This document shows positions 42,134 to 50,457 of a DNA stretch of 64,000 nt, in pieces (the first letter of the stretch is position 1; each line of letters opens with the position of its first letter). The notes below the pieces were generated by a model. That model was given only the letters and a program-made list of their open reading frames with translations. It was not told the origin of the DNA and made no database searches. The stretch is from NCBI GenBank assembly GCA_028686425.1, contig JAQUBZ010000005.1, positions 44,856 to 108,855 of the forward strand, given 5' to 3'. The stretch is from Bacteroidales bacterium (GTDB taxonomy: Bacteria; Bacteroidota; Bacteroidia; Bacteroidales; UBA932). Both the position numbers and the translations under genes were made by a program.

Positions 42134-43051
42134 ATGACAAAAGAATTGGATCGCGCTAAAGAGGCAAAAAAAGTAACATGGGTTGGTTTCTTTGTTAATC
42201 TTGTACTATCTGTAGGTAAAATTCTTGCCGGATTTTTCGGACGAAGCGGTGCTATGATTGCCGATGGTGTCCACTCTCTGTCAGACTTTGTGACAGACCT
42301 GATCGTAATAGTGTTCATCGGCGTCTCTGCAAAAGCGGAAGATGCTGATCATCAATACGGACACGGTAAATATGAAACTTTTGCAACGCTGCTGATATGT
42401 GTAGCCCTGCTGATAGTAGCTGCACTGATTCTGTATAGCGGAGTTGACAAGATCATATTGTCAATCAAGGGAGAAACTATACTCCAGCCTTCTTATATCG
42501 CATTGATTGCGGCAATTGTATCTATTTTCAGCAAAGAATGGCTGTATCAATACACTAAAAATGTCGGGAACAAGATTAAGAGCGATGCCGTGATTGCGAA
42601 TGCCTGGCACCATCGCTCGGATGCTTTCTCGTCAATCGGTACACTGCTCGGTATATCCGGAGCAATGTTTTTGAGTGAGCAATGGCGTATTCTGGATCCG
42701 ATAGCATCTATCATCGTCAGCGTATTTATCTGCATTACAGGTATTAAGCTTATGATTCCGGCACTAAAGGAGCTTCTTGACCACTCTCTTGCGGAAGATA
42801 TGGAACAAGAGATGTGCAATATAATCACAACCACTGACGGAGTTGTTGCCATGCACCACCTCAAAACCCGTAAAAACGGCAATTCGTTTATTATTGATGT
42901 ACATGTCATGGTGGATAGAGAAATTTCGATAGTAGCCGCCCACAACATAGCGACCGATGTAGAACGCAGACTGCGTGCCCAATACCCTAAAAACAGAGTG
43001 CTGACCAACATTCACATCGAACCGGAAGACGACGTGGAAGACGACAACTGA
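42134..43051 (+). CDS. Cation diffusion facilitator transporter
   Basis: 305 residues. Six transmembrane helices precede a C-terminal metallochaperone-like domain (TTTDGVVAMHHLKTRKNGNSFIIDVHVMVD). The transport-site motifs are MIADGVHSLSDFVTD and NAWHHRSDAFSS. It exports divalent cations such as Zn2+, Fe2+ or Mn2+ against protons; the ion is not clear from sequence. It follows the C69 gene by 22 bases. Confidence 0.92.
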   Translation: MTKELDRAKEAKKVTWVGFFVNLVLSVGKILAGFFGRSGAMIADGVHSLSDFVTDLIVIVFIGVSAKAEDADHQYGHGKYETFATLLICVALLIVAALILYSGVDKIILSIKGETILQPSYIALIAAIVSIFSKEWLYQYTKNVGNKIKSDAVIANAWHHRSDAFSSIGTLLGISGAMFLSEQWRILDPIASIIVSVFICITGIKLMIPALKELLDHSLAEDMEQEMCNIITTTDGVVAMHHLKTRKNGNSFIIDVHVMVDREISIVAAHNIATDVERRLRAQYPKNRVLTNIHIEPEDDVEDDN

Positions 43052-43080
43052 ATATAAAATCTACTTGAATAATCGAGATG

Positions 43081-43120
43081 AATGGATGTTACTTAAGATC
43101 AAGCAACATCCATTTATTTT
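43081..43120. terminator. Terminator between the converging CDF and glycosidase genes
   Basis: AATGGATGTT (43081-43090) and AACATCCATT (43105-43114), followed on the plus strand by TATTTT. The 3' arm is part of the last codons of the glycosidase gene on the other strand. Confidence 0.7.
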
Positions 43121-44384
43121 CTACGACACCGGCAAGGACATTTTCAATGCAGAGATTCCAACTTATAAATCCCACGAACTTGCCCGTACTGTCAACGTAG
43201 CTCTCTGCCGGAGCAAGCGGAGCGCCTGTTTCGGCATTGTAATTCTCGTGAAGACTGCCATATTGACGATAATCCTCAATAAGCTTTTTGCCGAGTGTAT
43301 ATGCGATAAATTTAACCTCATCATCAAATCCGTATTGTTTTAAAGCAATGGAATAGAGATAATTGGCAATCGGCCAGACAGGTCCCTGCCAATTTGAATA
43401 GGGGACGATTATATTTTTGTTGTTATAATCCGGATCCTGCGCCGAAAGAGACCGGAATCCGTATTTCGCTTTCATATAATCAGGATTAGTCAGATACCTC
43501 TCTATCATAGCCTTACCCTTTTCCTGTGGGGCAATCTTCTCTATCAGAGGTATAAAATTGGAATACGAAATCCTTTTGTAATAGGCAAGTGTCTCACGAT
43601 CAAGATTATAGAAAGTTTCATCCTCTTCACACCACAAATACTTCATAATGGCCGCCTCTATAGCTTCGGCTTTCTGAGAATATACCAGATGGTCGGATTC
43701 CATACCAAGCTCCCCTGCTATTATTGCCTGAGCTTTGTACTCCCTTAATTGCAATGCACTCGCATCACAGGCAATAAATGAGCGTGTGTCATCTTTAAAG
43801 TAGTTGAGAGCCACATTGTTATCGGCTCCACTCTGCATGGCTATCTGCCAGAAAAACAATCCTGTAGCAGAATCCCGCTGAGTCTTTTCTCGATAAGCAA
43901 TAGCTCTGCACAATTTATCGTAATAAGGTTTAATCCACTGAAAATCATTTACTTTACGAGAAGAAAGAAGCACTCCCTGAGATAGAAACGGTTTCATTGA
44001 GAAATCCCCGAAAATCGGCCTCGGTCCTTTGGTTGTGGCACATCCCGACACATAGCCCTTATCATCAATACCTTCAATCAGATTCAAGGCCCAATATTGA
44101 AGATACTCCGGATGGTCCTTTGAACAGAAATAATTGCCCATGAAAAATCCGTCCCAGTCCCACATCTGTTTGTAAAAACCTGCAGGGATAAGATAAGGAT
44201 ATTTCAGATACCCCTCTGCCGGTTGAATCACACGAGGAGCAAGCTCGGTATAAATAGATTTAAGTTCCCGATATACAGAATCCAATTGAGAGTTTGAAAT
44301 ATCACCGATCAAATTGTTGTCGGAATTATTTTCCTGACACGATACAGTCATGATGATTGTCAATAAAATTAAAAGTCGTTTCAT
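43089..44384 (-). CDS. Lipoprotein glycoside hydrolase, trehalase/GH63-like
   Basis: 431 residues. The lipoprotein signal peptide ends in the lipobox TVSC with Cys16. The rest looks like an (alpha/alpha)6 barrel: YPYLIPAGFYKQMWDWDGFFMG, CATTKGPRPIFGDFSMKPF, SGADNN, and SNWQGPVWPIANYLYSIAL. These are shared by GH37 trehalases, GH63 glucosidases and related MGH1-like enzymes. The substrate cannot be told. It should act in the periplasm or at the surface. It stands alone, divergent from the DMT transporter. Confidence 0.82.
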   Translation of the reverse strand: MKRLLILLTIIMTVSCQENNSDNNLIGDISNSQLDSVYRELKSIYTELAPRVIQPAEGYLKYPYLIPAGFYKQMWDWDGFFMGNYFCSKDHPEYLQYWALNLIEGIDDKGYVSGCATTKGPRPIFGDFSMKPFLSQGVLLSSRKVNDFQWIKPYYDKLCRAIAYREKTQRDSATGLFFWQIAMQSGADNNVALNYFKDDTRSFIACDASALQLREYKAQAIIAGELGMESDHLVYSQKAEAIEAAIMKYLWCEEDETFYNLDRETLAYYKRISYSNFIPLIEKIAPQEKGKAMIERYLTNPDYMKAKYGFRSLSAQDPDYNNKNIIVPYSNWQGPVWPIANYLYSIALKQYGFDDEVKFIAYTLGKKLIEDYRQYGSLHENYNAETGAPLAPAESYVDSTGKFVGFISWNLCIENVLAGVVENKWMLLDLK

Positions 44385-44403
44385 TGTTGGTAGTTTTAGC
44401 TTA

Positions 44404-44411
44404 CAAATATG
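44404..44411 (-). promoter_or_regulatory. -7 box of the glycosidase gene
   Basis: The minus strand reads CATATTTG, one base off TAnnTTTG, 19 bases before the ATG. A plus-strand TATATTTA at 44463-44470 may serve the divergent DMT gene. Confidence 0.35.
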
Positions 44412-44511
44412 GCAATTTTTTCAATTACTTCAAAGAGCTGCACAATTATGCAGAAATGATGCTATATTTACGCGATTTTTTTGGAAGTTATAACACCTTC
44501 TTAGAACCGAT

Positions 44512-45609
44512 ATGACAGGCGAATTAATATCTCTCGGAGTTGCCATTTTCTGGACTGCAAGTGCGGTATGCTTTGAGTATGCCGGCAGAGTTGCCAAATC
44601 GACAACGCTTAACCTGATCAAACTTGTTTTTTCATTGATAGCCATTGGGACAATCATATTTTTTATGGCAGGAAGTCCGTTTCCGAAATGGGCCGACTCA
44701 AAAGTGTGGTTATGGATGTCACTGTCCGGATTTTCAGGATTTGTATTCGGGGATTTTTTTCTATTTGCAGCATACAGAATGATTCCTGCCCGCATTACTC
44801 AGCTGATTATGACCATATCTCCGTTATTTGCGGCCTTGGCGGCATACATTCTGCTGGGAGAAACTCTTGCTCCGAAGGCATTTTCAGGGATGATTCTGAC
44901 TATCTCTGGTATTGCGATTTCCATTCTGAAAAGGAGTTCTAAAAATAATCCGCAACCTGTTGTAACATCTCCTGCAATGGCCGCGAATTACTCAATGGTA
45001 ACCAAGGCGGCAGAGAGCATCGAAGAAGAAGCCACTACAGCAAACTCTCCAAGCGCCCATGGACATCACGCTTCCGTTGAACTGTCAATTCCTTGGAAAG
45101 GGGTGGTATTTTCAGTGTTCGCTGCAATCGGACAGGGAGTCGGCCTTGTTCTGAGCAAAATGGGAATGCTTGAATACGGCGGCAGTATTTCAGCCGCCTC
45201 TGATTCTTTCTCATCTGCCTCAGGTTCTGCCACACTTCCGGCCGCCATGACAAATCCCCTTTATACTCCTCTTGCCGCCACCGAAATACGCGTGATAATC
45301 GGGGTTATTTGTTTTGCAGTCATCATAGCATTGAGCAAAGGTGGTTTCAGCAATATCCCAAAGGCCTTTTCCTCAAAGAAATATGCCACCGCCACTATAT
45401 GCGGTTCGATTTCAGGGCCTCTTGTGGGAGTGGTTCTTTCTATGATGGCCGTCTTTTATACTGATGCCGCCATTGCTTCCACCATCATAGCTATCGTACC
45501 GATACTCATCATAATACCGGATCGTTTCATATACAAACGCCGGGTAACTCTTATCGAGATACTCGGCGCATTTATAAGTGTTACAGGAGTAGCACTCTTC
45601 TTTATCTAA
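44512..45609 (+). CDS. EamA/DMT family transporter
   Basis: 365 residues, ten predicted membrane helices in two EamA halves (residues about 1-142 and 192-365). The first half ends IRLGET-like AAYILLGETLAPKAFSGMILTISGIAI, and the second ends RRVTLIEILGAFISVTGVALFFI. Between helices, residues 145-192 and 225-245 form hydrophilic, Ser/Ala-rich linkers (AASDSFSSASGSATLPAAM), longer than usual (family about 290-300). The exported metabolite is unknown. Confidence 0.85.
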   Translation: MTGELISLGVAIFWTASAVCFEYAGRVAKSTTLNLIKLVFSLIAIGTIIFFMAGSPFPKWADSKVWLWMSLSGFSGFVFGDFFLFAAYRMIPARITQLIMTISPLFAALAAYILLGETLAPKAFSGMILTISGIAISILKRSSKNNPQPVVTSPAMAANYSMVTKAAESIEEEATTANSPSAHGHHASVELSIPWKGVVFSVFAAIGQGVGLVLSKMGMLEYGGSISAASDSFSSASGSATLPAAMTNPLYTPLAATEIRVIIGVICFAVIIALSKGGFSNIPKAFSSKKYATATICGSISGPLVGVVLSMMAVFYTDAAIASTIIAIVPILIIIPDRFIYKRRVTLIEILGAFISVTGVALFFI

Positions 45610-45637
45610 CTGAAAAAAATGTCGCTTTCCGTAAATG

Positions 45638-46042
45638 TTATTTCTTGTTGCAATTCTTTTTTTCCAAGAAATAGGCAAGAACAAGACCTGCACCGCCAAA
45701 CAAAAGAGCACCGGCTGCATAGATTGTAGAGATCTGTTCGTGAAGATAATAACCAGATTTGCTGGCAACCATGCCATAAAGTCCTATACAAGAGACAATT
45801 ATGTAAGCAACAACAATTCCAAGTCCCAAACCTGCCAGCATTGCACCGACTCTGAGAGCCCAGTTGGGATTGTAGTTTTCAACATTGTTTCCCAAGACCT
45901 TTGCAATATCGACATTGTTGTCGCGAGCAAAATCAATCTTATCGACCAATTTGATTCGTTCTTTTCTGTGAACTAAAATTTCGATTACTTTGTAGCAGCC
46001 AAAAAATATAATAGCTACTATTAATACATTACTTAAATCCAT
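45638..46042 (-). CDS. Small membrane protein near the ECF sigma gene
   Basis: 134 residues from the ATG at 46042 (MDLSNVLIVAIIFFGCYKVIEIL); the longer frame to 46111 runs into the promoter region. Three hydrophobic segments lie at about residues 4-22, 68-92 and 105-125, with a basic loop HRKERIKLVDKIDF after the first. It resembles DUF6249-type membrane proteins often found beside Bacteroidota ECF sigma genes, but I am not sure of the family. It is divergent from the sigma gene by 113 bases. Confidence 0.6.
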   Translation of the reverse strand: MDLSNVLIVAIIFFGCYKVIEILVHRKERIKLVDKIDFARDNNVDIAKVLGNNVENYNPNWALRVGAMLAGLGLGIVVAYIIVSCIGLYGMVASKSGYYLHEQISTIYAAGALLFGGAGLVLAYFLEKKNCNKK

Positions 46043-46155
46043 AATACTTTTTATTTTAATAATTAATAACTCAGTTACGTTGTTTTTTGAACGTTTGCTC
46101 TTTTGACGCACGAGATAAAAAAAGGTTACAGATTGTTTATCTTTTGTAACTTTAC

Positions 46156-46725
46156 ATGAGAAATGCGTCTATTATGTATATGGATAAAACTACCGAACTG
46201 AATCTAATTGCATCCGTTTGTGACGGTGATACCGGACGCTATCGGGAACTTGTAGATGCATATTCCGGTAGGATATTTGCCCTTGTATATAAGATGACAG
46301 GAGTGCGTGAGGATGCAGAGGAATTGGCACAAGATGTATTTGTAAAGGCGTTTTTTTCATTGAAATCGTTTCGAGGAGAGAGTAGTTTCTCGACATGGCT
46401 GTTTCGCATTGCGTACAATATGACCATATCATCGCTCCGCAAAAAGAAGAAAATCGTCTTTAGTCATGACATCGACAAAGTAGGAGCAATTGTTGACGAT
46501 ACGGATGACGAGATATTGAAAAAGAGAGTACAAGAGGCTGAAGAAGAGAGACTTGAAACAGCCATATCGGAACTTCCTCCTCAAGACATATTTCTGTTGA
46601 CGGCATTTTATAAAGAGGATAAAAGTCTGGCTGAATTAACTCAAATCACAGGACTTTCGATGTCCAATGTAAAAATTAAGATGTTCAGGATAAAACAGAA
46701 ATTAAGTACCATGCTAACCGCATAA
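46156..46725 (+). CDS. ECF RNA polymerase sigma factor
   Basis: 189 residues. Region 2 is GRYRELVDAYSGRIFALVYKM and DAEELAQDVFVKAFFSLKSF with SSFSTWLFRIAYNMTISSLRK. Region 4 is LETAISELPPQDIFLLTAFYKEDKSLAELTQITG with the helix-turn-helix SMSNVKIKMFRIKQKL. It should direct polymerase to a small stress or envelope regulon. The MDKTTELN at 46180 is a possible alternative start. Its stop is 2 bases before the next gene, whose membrane protein may be its regulator. Confidence 0.93.
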   Translation: MRNASIMYMDKTTELNLIASVCDGDTGRYRELVDAYSGRIFALVYKMTGVREDAEELAQDVFVKAFFSLKSFRGESSFSTWLFRIAYNMTISSLRKKKKIVFSHDIDKVGAIVDDTDDEILKKRVQEAEEERLETAISELPPQDIFLLTAFYKEDKSLAELTQITGLSMSNVKIKMFRIKQKLSTMLTA

Positions 46726-46727
46726 AA

Positions 46728-47243
46728 ATGAATAAAATGATAAATATCGATAATACTGATAATATGGATTTCAAGTTACCGGATGATTTTACCGACAGGG
46801 TGATGGATAAAATCGCTACAGAAACGATAGCGCGCACGGAGCGTAAAGAACATATACGAAATACTTGGCTTACAATATTTTACTCATGTGCAGGAGTTGC
46901 CTGCCTTGCAGTAATCATCTTTACATTGAATGCATTTGAGGTTATATCCATAGACAATTTCAAGGATTCATTTAGAAGCATTGACAAGTATCAAATAGTT
47001 GACGTTAACGAAGTTACGAATAATATTAACGCACTTGAAACTTCATCGAAGGCCAGGATGGCCCGAACGAGTGCCGAAATGGAAACAGTCGGCAACTCCA
47101 TCTATGAGAGTATAAGCTCATCAATCGCAGGCCTGTCCGAGTTATTCGATTCTTCGCAAATACTTGTTGTCATCTTCTTCTGTGTATTGATGCTATCTCT
47201 GTTCAACAAATTTCTTTCCGCACGTAAAACACAGATGTCGTAA
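46728..47243 (+). CDS. Putative membrane regulator of the ECF sigma factor
   Basis: 171 residues. A cytoplasmic N-terminal part (MDFKLPDDFTDRVMDKI, about 1-45) precedes a first transmembrane helix at about 47-69. A probably periplasmic stretch of about 70 residues follows, then a second helix (ILVVIFFCVLMLSLFNKFL) and a short basic tail. The N-terminal part resembles short anti-sigma tails, but no zinc motif HxxxCxxC is present. Co-transcription with the sigma gene suggests anti-sigma function; this is inference. Confidence 0.7.
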   Translation: MNKMINIDNTDNMDFKLPDDFTDRVMDKIATETIARTERKEHIRNTWLTIFYSCAGVACLAVIIFTLNAFEVISIDNFKDSFRSIDKYQIVDVNEVTNNINALETSSKARMARTSAEMETVGNSIYESISSSIAGLSELFDSSQILVVIFFCVLMLSLFNKFLSARKTQMS

Positions 47244-47259
47244 AAAGTCACGAATCTGT

Positions 47260-50200
47260 TTATTTCGTTGTGTACCAAACTTCTCCGACGACATTGGTAT
47301 AACCCATCTGCTGAATGAGCCTCACATATCCGTCTATCTGGCGTTTATGAGCGGGATTCGGCTCACCGAACTTATAATCTATGACTATCACCCTGCTACT
47401 GTGAATGTCACTGCAACTCAATCCCCCACCATGACTATCATCAGGCGTTTGTTCTATCAGCACTCTGTCGGGCCTTGATACCGAACCGTCAGTATTGATT
47501 ATTGATATTTCGTTAATGGCGCGATAAGTACCGTCAAACCAGTGCCTATCAGCCACTTTGTCAAGTAACTGCCTCAAATACAGACAAGTGGATTCTTCGT
47601 ATTCGGCAGATAGTTCACCCTGAGAGACTGCATCACGTACAGCGCCCGCAAGGTCGTCAACAGTATTGATTCTCGACAAAATGTCGTGCAGCACTATACC
47701 TCTGAGTCGCTCACCTCTCACACCCGTAACACCGGCGGCATCGCTACTGAAAGATTCATCGCGGACAATTTCGCCGTGTGCGGAAGTATCAAAGAAATCC
47801 GTACCTCTCAGTGACAATTTCAACCTCTCTCCTATCGGAATCGAGACGAATTTATCCTGCAATTGTTCATTTATTCCTCCGGATTCCCCTTCATCGGCAA
47901 TTTTATGAATACTCCCCACTTCATAGACGGCACAGCAGCCGGATGAGTCACCATCGCTGTTCTCCACTAATTTATCTTTAAGAAAATGATATAGTACGTC
48001 TGAAACGGAAGCGGAAGGCAGGTTACCCTTCTTGTCGGCAACAGGTTGTGCCGCATATACAATCAGTTCACTTTTAGCTCTTGTAAATGCAACGTATGCA
48101 TTGTTGATATTGTCGATATGGGAGAGAAGAATCTCTTCTCGATAGTCATTTTTGAATATAGTATTTTCAAGAGATGAAGATGCCTTGAGAGGTATCAGCC
48201 CTATTTCTGAAAATGGTGCACGGTCGGGTTTGCACCATATATACGGCTGTAAAGTACCGCCCGGTTTGAATTTATCACACATAAAAGGTAAAATTACAAC
48301 TTCAAATCCGAGCCCTTTGGCTTTGTGAATGGTCATGATGCGAATAGCATCCTGTCCTTGCGGTGCCGAAATTGAAGTACGGTGGCCGGAGTCATCCCAC
48401 CATTTTATAAATCCCTTCAAATCGGATCCGTATCTATCTGTATATGAGACAACAGAATCCATAAAAGCATTAACAAACGGTATTTCGTATTCCGGGACTG
48501 TATCTATTGTGTCCCTTATAATTTCTTCGCAAATATCGTAGAGAGCCATGGACTCTATTTCAGCTTTTTTTATCTGTTTTTCCGCATGGTATTTACTGTT
48601 AATGAGATTGTTAATCACATTATCCGGGTCAATTGCATATTTCAGCTGAGAGACAATAATTCCGACACATTCTGAGGACCCCAATAATAAAGAATCTTCT
48701 GTAATCACCTCGTACCCAAGCGATATAAGCTTGGAGGCAACAGCAGAACCTTCGCTGTTGGTCCTTGTCAGTACGGCAATGTCCCTACATGTATATCCTG
48801 CCGACAGAAGAGCTTTCAGATCGCTGTCTATCAGAGAGAGAACTTCACTCTTCCATTTGTCCAAGCCTATAGTATCTTCTTCATTCACACCCACATCTGC
48901 TTTATCTTTCTCTACAAATGATATTTTTACATGTCCTTTTCTTCCAATAAGTTTGTCAGGCGTTTTCTGTTCACAGTCGGCATATATACGGGATACTTTT
49001 TCGGCAATATCGGTATCGGCTCCGGCAAGCATTCCTCCGATGTGCTTGAAGAAGTCATTGTTGAATTGGACGATGTTCTCACAGCTGCGCCAATTGTCTT
49101 CAAGTGTCAATGTATTGATATTTTCAGTTCTGAATGACTTGAAAATATCTTCATCAAGCAATTTCCAATCGGAACCTCTCCAACGGTAGATGCTTTGTTT
49201 TATATCTCCGACTATGAGATTTCTGTTGCCTGAAGCCATGCTGTCGGACAATAGCGGTTTGAAATTATCCCATTGAAGTGTGGATGTATCCTGAAATTCA
49301 TCAAGCATTATGTGGTCAAAACGTGTTCCGATTTTTTCATATATAAACGGGGTGTCATTGCCGTCAATAATCCTGTTAAGTACATCGGCGGTCTCGGAGA
49401 GCAGTACCACATTATTGTCTTTCAGATACTCGGTCATGTATTTGTAAATATCTGAAAATATGCCGATTATATAGATATTATCTCTAATTATAAGAGCTGA
49501 ACGATACTCTTCGTAAGATTTATCAAACAGAAATATAGCTTCTAAGACACATTCATTCAGTCCGGCATGGTAAACCGATTCTATTCCTGATTTTACACTT
49601 TCAGATGCCGTCTTGGTACTCCAGCGTTCTATGTTATCGTACAAATCGACAAAAGTGGCCGTAGGAACTTTTGGTTCTCCATTTTTCCATGTCTCAAAAT
49701 AAAAGAAAGGAGATTTTGACCCCCCTTTGAAATCGGAACAAACCAAGCCGTTTTCGGAAATCAAATCGGTTGCACGCACCCCTATCGCCCTTACTCTCTC
49801 TTCAAATCGTGTAATTATCCCGTTCATCTTCTTCCGATATTCGGCGATGAAATTTTTATCTCCGAAAACAGATGGCATTCCTCTCCTCTTCAATTTAAAA
49901 TCCTCTTTGAGAAAAAGGGTACCGAAATTTTGAAGCTCCCCAACTATATTCCATGATTTTCCCTTCTCTATCATGTCGAGAGAATAGACAAGCAGCCATT
50001 TTAGCAGTTGAGTATTGTCGGCATCATCAAGAGATGACATCATCGTATCAATGGCCAGATTGAGAACCCCCGAACTGTCAAGTTCGACTTTATATGAAGC
50101 ATATTGTCCTATCTCGCGAGCGAATGCCCTCATAGCTGTCTGAAAAAACCGATCTATTGTACTGATTGAAAAGCTTGTATAGTCGTGTAAAATCTCAGTC

Positions 50201-50457
50201 AGCACTTTCCCGGCTTGATGCCCTTTATCGGTATTTTTCAAAGATTCGGCATAAAGTGTCTCAATCACACGGCTTTTCATCTCATCAGTGGCCTTATTGG
50301 TAAATGTAACGGCAAGGATATGTTTGTAAGCCTCTTTTTCACCCGACAATAGCAAATCTATATATTCGTTGGTCAATCTGTGAGTTTTACCTGAACCTGC
50401 AGACGCCTTTATCACATCGAGATATTTTGTATTTGTCCCCATAACTATCTGTTGCAT
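47260..50457 (-). CDS. addA: AddA-like helicase-nuclease
   Basis: 1065 residues, UvrD/RecB superfamily 1 helicase with C-terminal nuclease. Walker A is IKASAGSGKTHRLTN at about residues 17-30. Helicase motifs are HIMLDEFQDTSTLQW, GDIKQSIYRWRGSDW and ITEDSLLLGSSE, then IMTIHKAKGLGFEVVILPF. The nuclease domain at the end has SRPDRVLIEQ then VIDYKFGEPNPAHKRQIDGY, the D-DxK-Q pattern. With AddB it processes double-strand breaks for RecA. It overlaps addB by 13 bases. Confidence 0.92.
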   Translation of the reverse strand: MQQIVMGTNTKYLDVIKASAGSGKTHRLTNEYIDLLLSGEKEAYKHILAVTFTNKATDEMKSRVIETLYAESLKNTDKGHQAGKVLTEILHDYTSFSISTIDRFFQTAMRAFAREIGQYASYKVELDSSGVLNLAIDTMMSSLDDADNTQLLKWLLVYSLDMIEKGKSWNIVGELQNFGTLFLKEDFKLKRRGMPSVFGDKNFIAEYRKKMNGIITRFEERVRAIGVRATDLISENGLVCSDFKGGSKSPFFYFETWKNGEPKVPTATFVDLYDNIERWSTKTASESVKSGIESVYHAGLNECVLEAIFLFDKSYEEYRSALIIRDNIYIIGIFSDIYKYMTEYLKDNNVVLLSETADVLNRIIDGNDTPFIYEKIGTRFDHIMLDEFQDTSTLQWDNFKPLLSDSMASGNRNLIVGDIKQSIYRWRGSDWKLLDEDIFKSFRTENINTLTLEDNWRSCENIVQFNNDFFKHIGGMLAGADTDIAEKVSRIYADCEQKTPDKLIGRKGHVKISFVEKDKADVGVNEEDTIGLDKWKSEVLSLIDSDLKALLSAGYTCRDIAVLTRTNSEGSAVASKLISLGYEVITEDSLLLGSSECVGIIVSQLKYAIDPDNVINNLINSKYHAEKQIKKAEIESMALYDICEEIIRDTIDTVPEYEIPFVNAFMDSVVSYTDRYGSDLKGFIKWWDDSGHRTSISAPQGQDAIRIMTIHKAKGLGFEVVILPFMCDKFKPGGTLQPYIWCKPDRAPFSEIGLIPLKASSSLENTIFKNDYREEILLSHIDNINNAYVAFTRAKSELIVYAAQPVADKKGNLPSASVSDVLYHFLKDKLVENSDGDSSGCCAVYEVGSIHKIADEGESGGINEQLQDKFVSIPIGERLKLSLRGTDFFDTSAHGEIVRDESFSSDAAGVTGVRGERLRGIVLHDILSRINTVDDLAGAVRDAVSQGELSAEYEESTCLYLRQLLDKVADRHWFDGTYRAINEISIINTDGSVSRPDRVLIEQTPDDSHGGGLSCSDIHSSRVIVIDYKFGEPNPAHKRQIDGYVRLIQQMGYTNVVGEVWYTTK

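Noticed and set aside
43065..43343. Plus-strand ORF of 92 codons after the CDF gene
   Set aside because: Overlaps the 3' end of the glycosidase gene on the other strand and includes the terminator hairpin.
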